From contig CATLHM010000004.1 of NCBI GenBank assembly GCA_949949005.1, forward strand, positions 62,001 through 126,000: 64,000 nt of DNA. The letters are read 5' to 3'. The translations under genes and the position numbers were made by a program. The stretch is from an uncultured Lachnospiraceae bacterium. GTDB taxonomy: Bacteria; Bacillota; Clostridia; Lachnospirales; Lachnospiraceae. Of this stretch, positions 17,201 through 25,815 are shown one piece after another. The notes beneath the pieces were generated by a model. The model was not told where the DNA came from. It ran no database searches and saw nothing but the letters and a program-made list of their open reading frames with translations. How positions within the stretch are numbered: the first letter of the stretch is position 1; every line of letters begins with the position of its first letter.

Positions 17201-17479
17201 ACCGAGGTGGGAAATGCGGGCAGTGCAGACTTTACATTTAGCCATGCCTCGGATTACGTGATCATTATCAGTGATGAAACGAAAGAGAGCCTGTTGCAGG
17301 AAAAAACAGAAGCATTGCAGGAGGTAAAGGCGAAAGAGGTAGAGGCTATGGCCCAGGCCAGGGAAGAGCTTCCGGCTAAGGAGCCCGGAAAGGCCGCCGC
17401 ATTTATTGCCCTGATCCTTCTTGGCAGTGTGGCAATCGGAATTGCCGTTTATCTGGTAATGAAAAGAAAGGATGAGTGA
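14204..17479 (+). CDS. Cell-surface N-acetylglucosaminidase with Thr/Pro-rich repeats
   Basis: The product is 1091 aa. It has a signal peptide (about 1-27), an acidic linker, an SH3-like domain (about 100-165) and a glucosaminidase domain (about 195-475). Likely catalytic Glu is E344 in 'CRVYQEQGEGKSPL', with 'YYNYFNIGA' downstream. A long Thr/Pro/Ala tract (about 488-830) includes eight 16-residue units of the type 'ASPTSKPTETPMEAAT'. A folded C-terminal domain (about 870-1040) and a final transmembrane helix (about 1061-1083) with a short basic tail complete it. It probably cleaves peptidoglycan glycan strands at the cell or forespore surface, with the TP tract as wall-spanning spacer. It follows sigF by 66 bases; control by sigma F is possible but not shown. 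Confidence 0.85.
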   Translation: MKNWKKVIACILSLALLGGGSMSTQASQTDGPEDGKEPSQEEGEDTPENGQDEDSKDGSSENTSQEPTEDSYDEELMEYIKEAQNALAQVTGEETLMALVYLCESYSLKKAPDPESESIAKIPSGSTVFITGVDVDAELNLWYQITGEQSGSTYTGYIQREYLAYSNELFLEWEDTYFPKMAMFAAGSGVYPDVEQFPRSYQDKLMRLKQAHPNWIFVKQNTGLEWQKVVKEENYQDRNLIHKSMGEPYRGDYYGQGWYYASEAAVKYYLDPRNFLDDTRIFQFEQLTYNPSYHSKAAVQNILSKTFMKGQLPKSDMTYADAFYKIGVSLKVSPFHLACRVYQEQGEGKSPLISGTYDAVPEYRGYYNYFNIGASGTTDKQVIESGLARARKEGWNTPYASLNGGAGILSVNYILRGQDTLYLQKFDVDASDGTLFTHQYMQNIMAPYSESSMVKQAYVKTGALDNPFVFKIPVYNNMPQAPCPVPSQAAPTATPTATPTMKPTATPTLTPTATPMATATASPASKPTATPMETATASPTLKPTATPMEAATASPTSKPTETPMEAATASPTSKPTATPMETATASPVSKPTETPTVTATASPTSKPTETPTATATALPTSKPTAVPTATAIASPIATPAATSTATATATPTATPTGAATTGPAQEPTVRPTATAAATSLPTKKPTPVPTDTFTPKPEVSSTATAELTPKPEVTATVEPTAKPIVTPAETSAPTVTTRPTEKPTAIPTATVTPITKPAVTPTVTLTPTPTATLTVTVTAAPTTNPTATPAATAVAKPTAEPTKEPAAPAESAPPADGKSSPAATPGENVPGVGISEGRENAGQGSASNVTQNTNSAGVTVTAATPKSYTESSEKKALSMDMSKTGMIYAQTLQQIKDQGMEVELKISDQASWFIDGSAIEGESLGDINLGVTLGESGIPKERLAILTENEKYVEMSLAHEGEFGFTIVLSIKLEEAQPGQYANLFYYNEEEGEFEFMCATEVGNAGSADFTFSHASDYVIIISDETKESLLQEKTEALQEVKAKEVEAMAQAREELPAKEPGKAAAFIALILLGSVAIGIAVYLVMKRKDE
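15764..16147 (+). repeat. 48-bp tandem repeat tract (16-aa units)
   Basis: Eight consecutive 48-bp units encode 16-residue blocks such as 'ASPTSKPTATPMETAT' inside the glucosaminidase gene. Neighbouring units differ at a few bases, so the tract is likely prone to slippage and copy-number change. Degenerate shorter TP repeats continue on both sides. Confidence 0.85.
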
Positions 17480-17505
17480 TACCGAAAAGAGGAAGGAGGA
17501 AGAGG

Positions 17506-17898
17506 ATGTCCGGGGAAAAGGTTTTACTGTTTCACTTCACGGAAGAATCCCAGTTGAAGGCCGTGCGGACGATATTGTTTCTCATGCAGATTCCGGAAAG
17601 GATTGTGCGGAAAGAGGAATATGCCAGGCCGATCAAGGAATTGTTGGAAGAGGCGGGAGAAAATCAGACTCTCAAGGCGAATCCTATGATGCGGGAGTTA
17701 GACGGACAGATGATAGTATTTGCGGGGATTTCGGGAGATAAGTTGGATAGCCTTCTCTCCCTCCTCCGCTCCAACCCGGCCTGTGGGAGTATCCCCTATA
17801 AGGCAGTGCTTACGGAAATGAACCAGAGTTGGAGTGCCTACGCATTGTTTGAGGAACTAAAAAGAGAACATGAGGCTATGAACAAACAGAGGAAATAA
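17506..17898 (+). CDS. DUF3783 domain-containing protein
   Basis: The start is ATG 17506 (MSGEKVLLFHFTE), preceded by AGGAGG; the ORF-track start at 17476 has no RBS. The 130-aa soluble protein has a compact alpha/beta domain: 'VLLFHFTEESQLKAVRTILF', 'VRKEEYARPIKELLEEAG', 'QMIVFAGISGDKLDSLLSLL', and 'IPYKAVLTEMNQSWSAYALF'. These match my recollection of DUF3783, a family of unknown function in Clostridia. It lies 26 bases after the glucosaminidase gene. Confidence 0.8.
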   Translation: MSGEKVLLFHFTEESQLKAVRTILFLMQIPERIVRKEEYARPIKELLEEAGENQTLKANPMMRELDGQMIVFAGISGDKLDSLLSLLRSNPACGSIPYKAVLTEMNQSWSAYALFEELKREHEAMNKQRK

Positions 17899-17912
17899 TA
17901 AGGAGAAAAAAT

Positions 17913-19040
17913 TTGGAAGCGAAGTATTGTGTATATCTGCCTGATCCGTTTATCAACAGAAGCGGAAAGAGAATAGAGAACAGGGAAGAATGGGAGGAAC
18001 AGGTTGCCCTTTTTAGGGAGCTGACACAGAAATATATGTACGGCAAATGGCCGGGGGCTGCGCAAAGCCTGAAAGCGGAAATCACTATGTCCCAGCCCGA
18101 GTATGGGGGAAGGGCACACAGGGAAAGGATAAATCTGCTGATCAATGACAGATATCCCTTGGAAATGGAATGGATCTATCCGACGGAGGCAGAAGACTTT
18201 CCGGTCATTGTGAACAATGCTTCCTGCCGGAAGGAAAGCAGATCGCCGGTGGAGGAGAAAGTAGTAGTGGAGGCAGGATACGGGATAGCCACTTTTGAGC
18301 GTAAAATGATCATGCCGGATCACGTTATAAATTGGGAGGAAAAACAAAAATATCCTGAATTAGCCTGTGGTACGATCATGGCCTGGGGATGGTGTCAGTC
18401 GATTGTTGCGGACTATTTAAAGTCCCGGAAAGAAGTGGGAGAGCTGATCGCCACAGGACATTCCAGATGTGGAAAGGCAGCGCTTTGTGCAGGTATTTTT
18501 GATGACCGTTTCGCGGTAGTGGCCCCCATGGGTTCAGGGTGCGGCGGAGCGGGAAGTGCGCGATTTTTGGGGACGGCGGACGGAAAACGTCAGGACGAAG
18601 CCCACTGTGAGACCATCGGGGCTCTTGTAAAGAATTTTCCCCATTGGTTTTCGGAGGCCTATGGGGAATTTGGAACGAAGCAGGAGCCCTACCCTTTAGG
18701 GGACGAGGTGAATTATTTTCCTCTGGATGCCCATATATTACGGGCGGCATGTGCGCCGAGAGCAGTTTTTTGCTCAGAGGGCACAGACGACTTCTGGGCC
18801 AACGGCTTTGGAACTCAGCTTGCATACGAAGCGGCCCAGAAGGTATTTGATTTTCTGGAAGTGCCCCAGAAAAACGGCTTTCATGTCCGGCCGGGGGGAC
18901 ATGCCTTCAACGAACATGATTGGCTCTCGCTCATAGATTTCTGCGATCTGGTACTGGGGCGTGAGAGAAAAATGATGCATGATGATACAGGTACTAAATT
19001 TTTCGACATTAAATTGGCCGATTATGCTCCATGGGCATAA
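17913..19040 (+). CDS. CE15-like (glucuronoyl esterase-like) alpha/beta hydrolase
   Basis: This 375-aa protein starts at a TTG (17913) with AAGGAG 7 bases upstream. The nucleophile elbow 'IATGHSRCGKAALCAGIF' (about residues 180-197) fits the G-x-S-R-x-G-K motif typical of carbohydrate esterase family 15, and a C-terminal His lies in 'RPGGHAFNEHDW'. CE15 enzymes cleave esters between glucuronoyl groups of xylan and lignin alcohols, but the family includes esterases of unknown substrate. There is no signal peptide, so it is probably cytoplasmic. It is 14 bases after the DUF3783 gene and is likely co-transcribed. Confidence 0.75.
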   Translation: MEAKYCVYLPDPFINRSGKRIENREEWEEQVALFRELTQKYMYGKWPGAAQSLKAEITMSQPEYGGRAHRERINLLINDRYPLEMEWIYPTEAEDFPVIVNNASCRKESRSPVEEKVVVEAGYGIATFERKMIMPDHVINWEEKQKYPELACGTIMAWGWCQSIVADYLKSRKEVGELIATGHSRCGKAALCAGIFDDRFAVVAPMGSGCGGAGSARFLGTADGKRQDEAHCETIGALVKNFPHWFSEAYGEFGTKQEPYPLGDEVNYFPLDAHILRAACAPRAVFCSEGTDDFWANGFGTQLAYEAAQKVFDFLEVPQKNGFHVRPGGHAFNEHDWLSLIDFCDLVLGRERKMMHDDTGTKFFDIKLADYAPWA

Positions 19041-19064
19041 TCGGCCGAGTTGGTCGTTTGAAAG

Positions 19065-20135
19065 TCAGACCCCGGTGATGTCAAGGGCATGCATATAGGC
19101 GTCGGAGCCGTGGGCGCAGACAACGGAAAGCTTTCTGCCGCTGACCAAAACCTTACAGCCGCTGACACTCCTTACCGCGTCAAGCTTTATTTCCATCTGT
19201 CCCTGGGGGGTGTCGAGGTACAGCATATTTTCTGTGGATTTGCTTCCCACCGTTCCGGTTACGGTAGAGGTGGAAGAAGTATCAACATCTACAGACCAGG
19301 TGCTTTCCTTGTATCCGGTAATACTGGCAGCATGCATATAAGCATCGGAGCCATTGTAGACTGATACGGTCAATTTCCTGTCGGGGGTGAGAACCATGCC
19401 GCTTCTGGAGTCGGTATTACTGTCGATTACAATCTGCATTTCGCCGCCATCCGTAGAAAGGTAGAGGAGATCTTCTTTCGTCTTGTCCGATACCGTTCCG
19501 TTTACTGTCAAGGTGGAAGCAGTCACCGCAGAAGCAGGCGCAGGCGTCAGAGAAGATGTGGCCGACGAGCTTCCTGATGAGGATGTGGATATTCCGTCAG
19601 TAATGCTTACCGCATGCATATAAGCGTCGGATCCGCGGGTGCAGGTAATGCTGTAGGTCTTGTCCTCCACAAGAACGGTACATCCGCTCATATTGGTGGA
19701 TGCATCCAGCTTAATCTGCATTTCTCCCTGTGCCGTTTCAAAGTATAAAATATCGTCCTTGCTCTTATTGGTGATCTTTCCAGTGACGGTAGTGGTGGAA
19801 GAATCAAGAGTGACTGCTTTGGTCGGCGCTGCGCTGGTAATCTTCACAGCGTGAAGATATTCGTCATTGCCATAACATACGGAGACAAAGATTTTTTTGT
19901 CCGGGAGCAGCACTTTGCAGGCAGTGGTGTCAGTTCCGCTGTCCAGTTTAATTTCCATGTCGCCTTCTTTGGTGGAAAGCTTCAAAAGCTCCGAGGTGGT
20001 TCCGGACATGACCGTTCCCTCAACGGTGGCTATGACTTCTGCGGCCTGAGCTGGGAAAAGGCAGGCAGGAGAAAGAAGCATTCCAAATGTAAGGCAGAGA
20101 GCTGTGCATAATTTGACAAAAATTTTGCGTTTCAT
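19065..20135 (-). CDS. Secreted protein with four tandem ~75-residue repeats
   Basis: The start is ATG 20133-20135 (MKRKIFVKLC) with AGGAGG upstream; the longer ORF start is not supported. The 356-aa product has a signal peptide ending about 'FPAQAAE'. Four tandem beta-rich repeats follow, each with the pattern 'T-V-x-G-T-V ... LYLxTxxGEMQIKLD ... LxxDRKLxVxxxxGSDAYMHAxxITG'. The conserved 'GSDAYMHA' and 'EMQIKLD' occur once per repeat, and a Ser/Thr/Pro linker separates repeats 2 and 3. No cell-wall anchor is seen. I do not recognise the domain; a ligand-binding or adhesive exported protein is plausible. It has its own promoter and converges with the CE15-like gene. Confidence 0.7.
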   Translation of the reverse strand: MKRKIFVKLCTALCLTFGMLLSPACLFPAQAAEVIATVEGTVMSGTTSELLKLSTKEGDMEIKLDSGTDTTACKVLLPDKKIFVSVCYGNDEYLHAVKITSAAPTKAVTLDSSTTTVTGKITNKSKDDILYFETAQGEMQIKLDASTNMSGCTVLVEDKTYSITCTRGSDAYMHAVSITDGISTSSSGSSSATSSLTPAPASAVTASTLTVNGTVSDKTKEDLLYLSTDGGEMQIVIDSNTDSRSGMVLTPDRKLTVSVYNGSDAYMHAASITGYKESTWSVDVDTSSTSTVTGTVGSKSTENMLYLDTPQGQMEIKLDAVRSVSGCKVLVSGRKLSVVCAHGSDAYMHALDITGV

Positions 20136-20194
20136 ATGTAAAATCCTCCTCATGATAATAAATGACGTATGTGTCATACTTTGTTTGAAAAGCG

Positions 20195-20242
20195 TGACCT
20201 TTCTGGTCAATATATCATACAATATCCGTCGCAGAAAAACAA
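20195..20242 (-). promoter_or_regulatory. Sigma-A promoter with operator-like dyad
   Basis: On the minus strand, TTGTTT (20237-20242) is 17 bp from TATGAT (20214-20219), upstream of the secreted repeat protein. Immediately after the -10 lies TGACC-AGAAA-GGTCA (20195-20209), covering the probable start site, and a second dyad ATGAC/GTCAT is at 20162-20177 in the leader. This looks like a repressible promoter; the regulator is unknown. Confidence 0.65.
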
Positions 20243-20346
20243 GACAGATTCCTATTTTTTGTGATGTTTAGGAGAAAATTAATATCTTAATCGGTAGTTT
20301 ATGGGAAGATTGGGGAGAAGTTTGCGATACCTATACCTTTGCCTAC

Positions 20347-20925
20347 ATGATCATGAAGCATATGGATGCCAGGGAGCTGGGGGAGGTGCTTACCTGCTGT
20401 ACGGCAAAGGAACAGTTCTTGCTGGGGGCACAGCTTGGAAAGCTCATACGGGCTATGAATATTCCATGCAGGCCCTTTAACCAGATCCAGGTGATCTCCG
20501 ATCCGGACAGGAGTAAAAGATGGAGACCTTACAGGGAAGTCTTCCGGAGGGAGCGGGCGGCATATCTAAAAAGCCGGGACTTGGGCGAGTTTGTGTTTAC
20601 CCATGGAGACCTCTGCACAGACAATGTGCTTGTAGGGAAAGAAGGGGAGCTCGTGGCGATAGATTTTGGCGACGCGGTGCTGGCACCGAGATGTTATGAG
20701 CCCTCTCTGCTTGCATTTGAATATCGGCGCTATCCGGCGTTTCTGCGCGGATGCTGGCAGGGAAAAGACCTAAAGCTGATGGCAGAGCAGGTCTTTGACG
20801 GAATCCTAATCCATGATTTTGGGGGAGACATTGTAAAGTCAGTTTTTCCTGACGCCATTCAGTATGGGAAGGTGGAAGAGCTCTATAGAGGGATTTTGAA
20901 GCTTCCTATCTTTTGTGGAGAGTAA
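20347..20925 (+). pseudogene. Decayed aminoglycoside phosphotransferase-family protein
   Basis: This 192-aa ORF keeps the C-terminal kinase core of the APH/choline kinase family: 'EFVFTHGDLCTDNVLVGKEG' (catalytic loop HGDxxxxN) and 'LVAIDFGDAVLAP' (metal-binding DFG-like Asp). The nucleotide-binding N-lobe is missing. The frame is open back to a stop at 20269-20271, and the sequence upstream of the ATG still reads protein-like ('WGEVCDTYTFAYM'), but no RBS or start is present. I infer a 5'-truncated remnant; substrate cannot be assigned. Confidence 0.6.
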
Positions 20926-21040
20926 GCTTGTGTGCGATATGCCGATTAATATTTTGAAAGAAAACGGGTTTATGGACGGTGTGAATAAAAAATAATGAAG
21001 GAAATGAGAAGTAGATGGAATCGATTGGAAAAATATCTGA

Positions 21041-21067
21041 AAAAATCTGAAAATTTTTCAGATTTTT
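21041..21067. terminator. AT-rich perfect inverted repeat before the chemoreceptor gene
   Basis: Thirteen-bp arms (AAAAATCTGAAAA / TTTTCAGATTTTT) around one T, followed by further T-rich sequence. It could act as a bidirectional terminator or as a protein-binding palindrome for the mcp promoter about 75 bases upstream of its start. Confidence 0.5.
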
Positions 21068-21140
21068 GTTGAAATTTTTTTAATATTTTTGTAAACTAAA
21101 GATAACGGCTTATTGAAAACGCTGAAAGGAGCGGCAAATT

Positions 21141-22817
21141 ATGAAAAAAGCGATCAGTCAATCTGTGTTATCCTTCATTTTAAATGGGATTTCAATCTTG
21201 TCCCTGTTGGTTCTGGTAGTGGCCCTGTCCAAATACAAGGAGGTGAACTACCAATTAGATCAGGCCAATGAGGACCGGTTTAACCTGACCTATAACGCTA
21301 ACCGGTTTATGAACGGGTCGGCATATCTCACCAATGAGATCAGAGCCTTTGCGGCCACCGGGCTCACGGAACATTACGACAATTACCTGAATGAGGTCAA
21401 TAACCTGAAAAACCGTGATATAGGCGTAGCCACGATGCAGGAGATCGGCATTACGGAAGAAGAGCAGGCAATGATCAATGAGATGTCGGAGCTGTCCAAT
21501 ACCCTGGTACCTCTTGAGGAGGAAGCGATGCGAAATGTCCAGGAGGGGAAGCTGGATGAGGCCCTTAACTATGTATATGGGGTGGATTACAGCGCATCAA
21601 CTGCACAGATCAATGCTATCAAGGAAGAATTTCTTGACGCTTTGGATGCCAGAGCTTTGGCGCAGGTTCAATCCCTTATGCATGAGTCGGACAATATCAA
21701 GACAAGCATGACAATAATTCTGGTAATCGTGGTACTATTGCAGGTGATAAGCATGATTTTCATCAGGCGAGGCGTGCTCAGCCCTGTGTTTGTGGTGAGA
21801 AACCAGATGGGAGAGATTGCCCAGGGAAATCTTTCGGCGGACTTTGCACTGAAGTCGGACACCTCTGAAATCGGAATGCTGGTGGAATCCATTCACGAGA
21901 CTAAGCGGGTGCTGAAAAAATACATAAGCGATATTGATTCTAAATTGTCTCAGATGGCGGAAGGAAAAATGGATCTGACTATCGACGGACAGTATCGGGG
22001 AGAGTTCATTCCGATCCAAAATGCGATGAGGCAGATTTTGGATTCCCTGAATAAGGCACTGTCCCAGATCAATATGACTGCGGGACTGGTATCCGAAGAA
22101 GCGGAAAGGATGGCCTCCGATGCCCAGGTACTTTCCAACGGGGCGGTAGAGCAGGCGGCGGCGGTTCAGCAGTTGACAGCCAGCATTCAGGAGCTGTCAA
22201 GCCAGGTGGACAGCGCTTCCGCAGACGCCAGTAATGCCCGGGAGACTACGGAGAAAGCCGCTACTCAGCTTGAGGTATGCAGCAGCAAGATGGGAGCGCT
22301 TACAAAGGCAATGCTGGATATTTCCCAATCCTCCCGCCAGATTGAAGGGATCATTAAGACAATTGATGATATTTCCTTCCAGACCAATATTTTAGCCCTG
22401 AATGCGGCAGTGGAAGCCGCCCGTGCGGGTGAGGCCGGAAAGGGATTTGCGGTGGTTGCCGAGGAGGTCCGCAATCTTGCCAATAAGAGTGCGGAGGCGG
22501 CAAGGGATATTACAGACCTGATTGAGAATTCCATGGATCTGGTTCAGCAGGGAGAAGAACTGTCAAGCGAAACCACGCAGGCGCTTTTGGAAGGAGTGTC
22601 CGGGGCCCGTACTTCCACCGATCTGGTGGATCGGATTGCGGAGGCAGCCAAACAGCAGGCGCAGGCCCTTCATCAGGTTTCGCTGGGAATGAGACAGATT
22701 TCGGATGTGGTTCAGACCAATGCGGCAACGGCAGAAAAGTCCGCATCTTCTGCAGAAGAGCTCTACAGCCAGGCGGAAGAGTTGAAGGAATCTGTACAGA
22801 GGTTTAGGCTTCGCTGA
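21141..22817 (+). CDS. Methyl-accepting chemotaxis protein
   Basis: The product is 558 aa. TM1 (about 9-29) and TM2 (about 189-209) bracket an extracytoplasmic four-helix-bundle-like sensor domain. A HAMP domain follows ('[20 protein letters not shown]'), with a second HAMP-like stretch, and the signalling domain contains the hairpin tip '[20 protein letters not shown]' and '[20 protein letters not shown]'. It senses an unknown ligand and controls CheA. The RBS AAAGGAG precedes ATG 21141. No chemotaxis or flagellar genes are adjacent. Confidence 0.95.
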   Translation: MKKAISQSVLSFILNGISILSLLVLVVALSKYKEVNYQLDQANEDRFNLTYNANRFMNGSAYLTNEIRAFAATGLTEHYDNYLNEVNNLKNRDIGVATMQEIGITEEEQAMINEMSELSNTLVPLEEEAMRNVQEGKLDEALNYVYGVDYSASTAQINAIKEEFLDALDARALAQVQSLMHESDNIKTSMTIILVIVVLLQVISMIFIRRGVLSPVFVVRNQMGEIAQGNLSADFALKSDTSEIGMLVESIHETKRVLKKYISDIDSKLSQMAEGKMDLTIDGQYRGEFIPIQNAMRQILDSLNKALSQINMTAGLVSEEAERMASDAQVLSNGAVEQAAAVQQLTASIQELSSQVDSASADASNARETTEKAATQLEVCSSKMGALTKAMLDISQSSRQIEGIIKTIDDISFQTNILALNAAVEAARAGEAGKGFAVVAEEVRNLANKSAEAARDITDLIENSMDLVQQGEELSSETTQALLEGVSGARTSTDLVDRIAEAAKQQAQALHQVSLGMRQISDVVQTNAATAEKSASSAEELYSQAEELKESVQRFRLR

Positions 22818-22903
22818 CAAGACTTGAAAGTTCCTCTTAAACTCCCTTAGGGGTGCGGTAATGGCAAAGCAATGATAGCAGAGGAATAGAGATAGGATTA
22901 ATG

Positions 22904-22963
22904 AAAGGGCGCTGATTTTGGTGGCAGGTAAGTGACATTACCCCAAATCAAGCGCCCTTTTTG
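22904..22963 (+). terminator. Terminator after the chemoreceptor gene
   Basis: AAAGGGCGCTGATTTTGG pairs with CCCCAAATCAAGCGCCCTTTTT, with one small mismatch and a terminal T run, about 90 bases after the mcp stop. Confidence 0.8.
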
Positions 22964-23032
22964 TGTGCAGATATTAAAAGCAGATTTTGTAAGATAGAAT
23001 TGCTAAGGCCCGGCTAAACAGGCTGTTGGCCA

Positions 23033-24703
23033 TTATCTTCCGCATACGATTACCTGGCAGGGAGCTAAGGTAATCTGCCCCTCTTTTATTAGAACATTGT
23101 CCTGGTTGCTCAGCAGAACTGTGGCGCCAGATAATGCCTCGGCCTTGACGGTAAGTTCCTTTTCGCCGAAGTTGGCAAATACGGCGGCGGACTTATGATC
23201 CAGCTTCCTCTCATAGGCCAGGAGGTTTTCGGTATCCTCCAGGAGAGGGCAGAAAGCGCCATAGGTAAAGACTTCCCTGTATTCAGAGGATTTGCGCAGA
23301 GCCAAAAGCTTTTTGTAATAAGAAAGAATGGAATCCCCGTCGGAGAGCTGTGCTTCCACATTGACCTTTGTATAATTTGGATTCACCTTAAGCCAAGGCT
23401 TTCCGGTGGAAAAGCCTGCACTCAGAGAGCTGTCCCACTGCATGGGGGTTCTGGCGTTATCCCGGCTGGTGTGATAGCAGGCGTTCAGGGCCTGCGCTTG
23501 TGAGAGGCCGGACTCTATGGCAGTCTGATATTCCCAGCGGGTGCCAATGTCATCATAATCGTCAATGGAATCCATGGGGCAGTTCCGCATACCGATTTCC
23601 TGTCCCTGATAGAGGAAAGGAATGCCCCGCAGCAGAGTGCTGATGGTGCCTAACATTTTTGCCCCGGAAGCATTCTGGGCATAGGCAGGCAGATAACGGT
23701 CAATGCATCTTGGAATATCGTGGTTTTCAAGAACATTTGCCATAAAGCCCACATCCTGGCATTTGAGCTGGGACTGGAATAGAACATGCTTTAATTTTTC
23801 CAATTTCTCGGCAGTGGAGCCGTAGGGGCCTTTTTTGCTTGCTAGTACGGAGTGGGCGCAAAAATCAAACATGGTGGAAAAGTGCCCATTATCTCCGATA
23901 AACTGGTCAAGCTCGTTTTCCTTCATGTTAAAAACCTCGGCAACCGTAAAGGCTTCGTAGCGGTCAAAGGTATTTTTCTTAAGATCCTCCAAAAGCTCCC
24001 CTACTCCTTCCACCTTTTCCACCATACGCCATACCCAGGTAAGGCCGTCAGGGCCGTCCGGCTCAAAGCTCTCAAAGTCCGGATCCTTTTTGATATTGAT
24101 GATGGCGTCTATGCGGAAACCGGAAACGCCCTTTTCCAGCCACCAGTTGATCATGTCATATAATTCCTTTAGCATTTTTGGGTTGTTCCAGTTCAGGTCA
24201 GGCTGCTCTTTGGCAAACATGTGAAGGTAGTAATAGTCGCATCCCTCCACCTTTTCCCAGGCGCTGCCGCCGAAGTAAGAGCGGTAATTGCTGGGAGGAT
24301 TGCCGTCCTTTCCTTTCCGGAAGTAAAAATAATCCCCGTATTCGCCTTCCGGATCCTTAAGCGCTTTCTGAAACCATTCATGCTGGTCGGAACAATGGTT
24401 GATCACCAGATCCATAAGGATGTGCATATCACGTTTTTTGGCTTCCGCAAGAAGGATATCAAAGTCCTCCATGGTGCCGAAGGCCTTGTCGATCTGATAA
24501 TAGTCGGAAATGTCATACCCTTCATCCACAAAAGGGGACTGGTAGATAGGGGAAAGCCAGATAATATCAATTCCCAGATCCTTTAAATAGTCCAGCTTTT
24601 GGGTAATGCCGTTTAAGTCTCCGATACCGTCCCCGTTCGTATCCCGAAAACTCTTCGGGTAAATTTGATAGGCTATTTTGTCGTGCCACCACTTTTTGTT
24701 CAT
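23033..24703 (-). CDS. GH13 alpha-glucosidase (oligo-1,6-glucosidase-like)
   Basis: The start is ATG 24701-24703 (MNKKWWHDKIAYQIY), preceded by CGGAGG; product 556 aa. It contains the Ca-binding loop 'DTNGDGIGD', conserved region I 'DLVINH' (about 98-103), region II 'GFRIDAI' with nucleophile D199, region III 'TVAEVF' with acid/base E256, and region IV 'ENHD' with D329. Length and motifs match oligo-1,6-glucosidase, trehalose-6-phosphate hydrolase or sucrase-isomaltase types (GH13_31). There is no signal peptide, so it hydrolyses imported short oligosaccharides in the cytoplasm. The AraC-type gene lies directly upstream on the same strand and is a likely regulator. Confidence 0.92.
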   Translation of the reverse strand: MNKKWWHDKIAYQIYPKSFRDTNGDGIGDLNGITQKLDYLKDLGIDIIWLSPIYQSPFVDEGYDISDYYQIDKAFGTMEDFDILLAEAKKRDMHILMDLVINHCSDQHEWFQKALKDPEGEYGDYFYFRKGKDGNPPSNYRSYFGGSAWEKVEGCDYYYLHMFAKEQPDLNWNNPKMLKELYDMINWWLEKGVSGFRIDAIINIKKDPDFESFEPDGPDGLTWVWRMVEKVEGVGELLEDLKKNTFDRYEAFTVAEVFNMKENELDQFIGDNGHFSTMFDFCAHSVLASKKGPYGSTAEKLEKLKHVLFQSQLKCQDVGFMANVLENHDIPRCIDRYLPAYAQNASGAKMLGTISTLLRGIPFLYQGQEIGMRNCPMDSIDDYDDIGTRWEYQTAIESGLSQAQALNACYHTSRDNARTPMQWDSSLSAGFSTGKPWLKVNPNYTKVNVEAQLSDGDSILSYYKKLLALRKSSEYREVFTYGAFCPLLEDTENLLAYERKLDHKSAAVFANFGEKELTVKAEALSGATVLLSNQDNVLIKEGQITLAPCQVIVCGR

Positions 24704-24844
24704 GAGATTCCTCCGTTTTTGTCCGCCGCTATGTGTGTCAGGCACATGCCGGTTTGGTATAGAATAGTAACTGGTTTGTTTGGTGGTTACATTCTATTAT
24801 CTCATGACAAAGATTTCTTGCCTATAATTGACGAATTTCTTGCA

Positions 24845-25756
24845 CTATTTTGACTTGTTTGAGCGCCTGCGGTACTCGGAGGGAGTGACACCCTTTTCTC
24901 CTTTGAATCTTCGGATAAAATAACCTATATTTTCAAATCCCGTGTTCTCCGCAATAGTGATGATCTTGTCATCAGTTTCAGCCAGAGCCTCGGCCGCTTT
25001 TTCGATCCGGATTTCATTGATGTATTCGGTGGCGGTCTTTCCCATATTTTCCTTAAAATACCGGCAGAAGTACTGAGAATTTAGATTGACCAGTCCGGCC
25101 AATTCTTCCAGCCGGATAGGAGAGGCATAATTTTCTCCGATATAGCGCAGTACCTTTTTCAGGTTCCTGATCTGCTGTTCGTTTTCGTTGTTGATCTCCC
25201 GAACAGGAATGAGGCAGTTGTTCTGATACAGGATGGCCAGCAGGCTGTAGAGCAGGGCCTTGATTTGCAGGTAAAGGGAGTTCTTGGTAAGCTCTTCTTT
25301 ATCAGGACAACTGTTCATTTGCCGTACTTTCCGCTCTGTCTGCTCGTAGCAATCCCTGATCTGTGGAAAGATGGGGGAATCGCGCTCAAGAAGCAGGGGC
25401 ATTTTCAGCCGCCCGTCCATAAGAGGTCGGATGAGCTTGGCTTGGATGGCGTCATAGTGTTCAAAACTCAGGATGTTCAGGTGAAAGACGATGGCGCTTT
25501 CCTGGGCCCCGGCAGGCAATTCCAGGCAGTGAAGTTCGCCGGCATGGATGCATAGGATGGCAGGGCCTTCAACCAGAAATTCCCTGGTGTTTAGCCAGGT
25601 GCGGAAACTTCCTCTTTTTAGATAAATCAGTTCCATTTCCTCATGCCAGTGAGGAGAGACCTTCCAGGAAATATCCGCACTGTCCCATTCATAGAGGGCA
25701 AGCGGGAAGCGTACTGTGCCGTGGGTAGTATTTTCTTTCAGAGAATGTAAGTCCAT
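24845..25756 (-). CDS. AraC family transcriptional regulator
   Basis: The 303-aa protein has an N-terminal cupin-like sensing domain ('VSPHWHEEMELIYLKRGSFR', 'AILCIHAGELHCLELPAGAQ') and two C-terminal helix-turn-helix motifs (about residues 200-297: 'IRLEELAGLVNLNSQYFCRY', 'KIITIAENTGFENIGYFIRR'). AraC/XylS proteins of this layout activate sugar-use genes. The gene is about 140 bases upstream of the GH13 gene in the same direction, so oligosaccharide control is inferred. Confidence 0.92.
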   Translation of the reverse strand: MDLHSLKENTTHGTVRFPLALYEWDSADISWKVSPHWHEEMELIYLKRGSFRTWLNTREFLVEGPAILCIHAGELHCLELPAGAQESAIVFHLNILSFEHYDAIQAKLIRPLMDGRLKMPLLLERDSPIFPQIRDCYEQTERKVRQMNSCPDKEELTKNSLYLQIKALLYSLLAILYQNNCLIPVREINNENEQQIRNLKKVLRYIGENYASPIRLEELAGLVNLNSQYFCRYFKENMGKTATEYINEIRIEKAAEALAETDDKIITIAENTGFENIGYFIRRFKGEKGVTPSEYRRRSNKSK

Positions 25757-25815
25757 AAAAACTCCTGCTTCTTTGGTGGATGTTTGCCAGGCTGTTTGTT
25801 TGGCCTGCCGTATAT

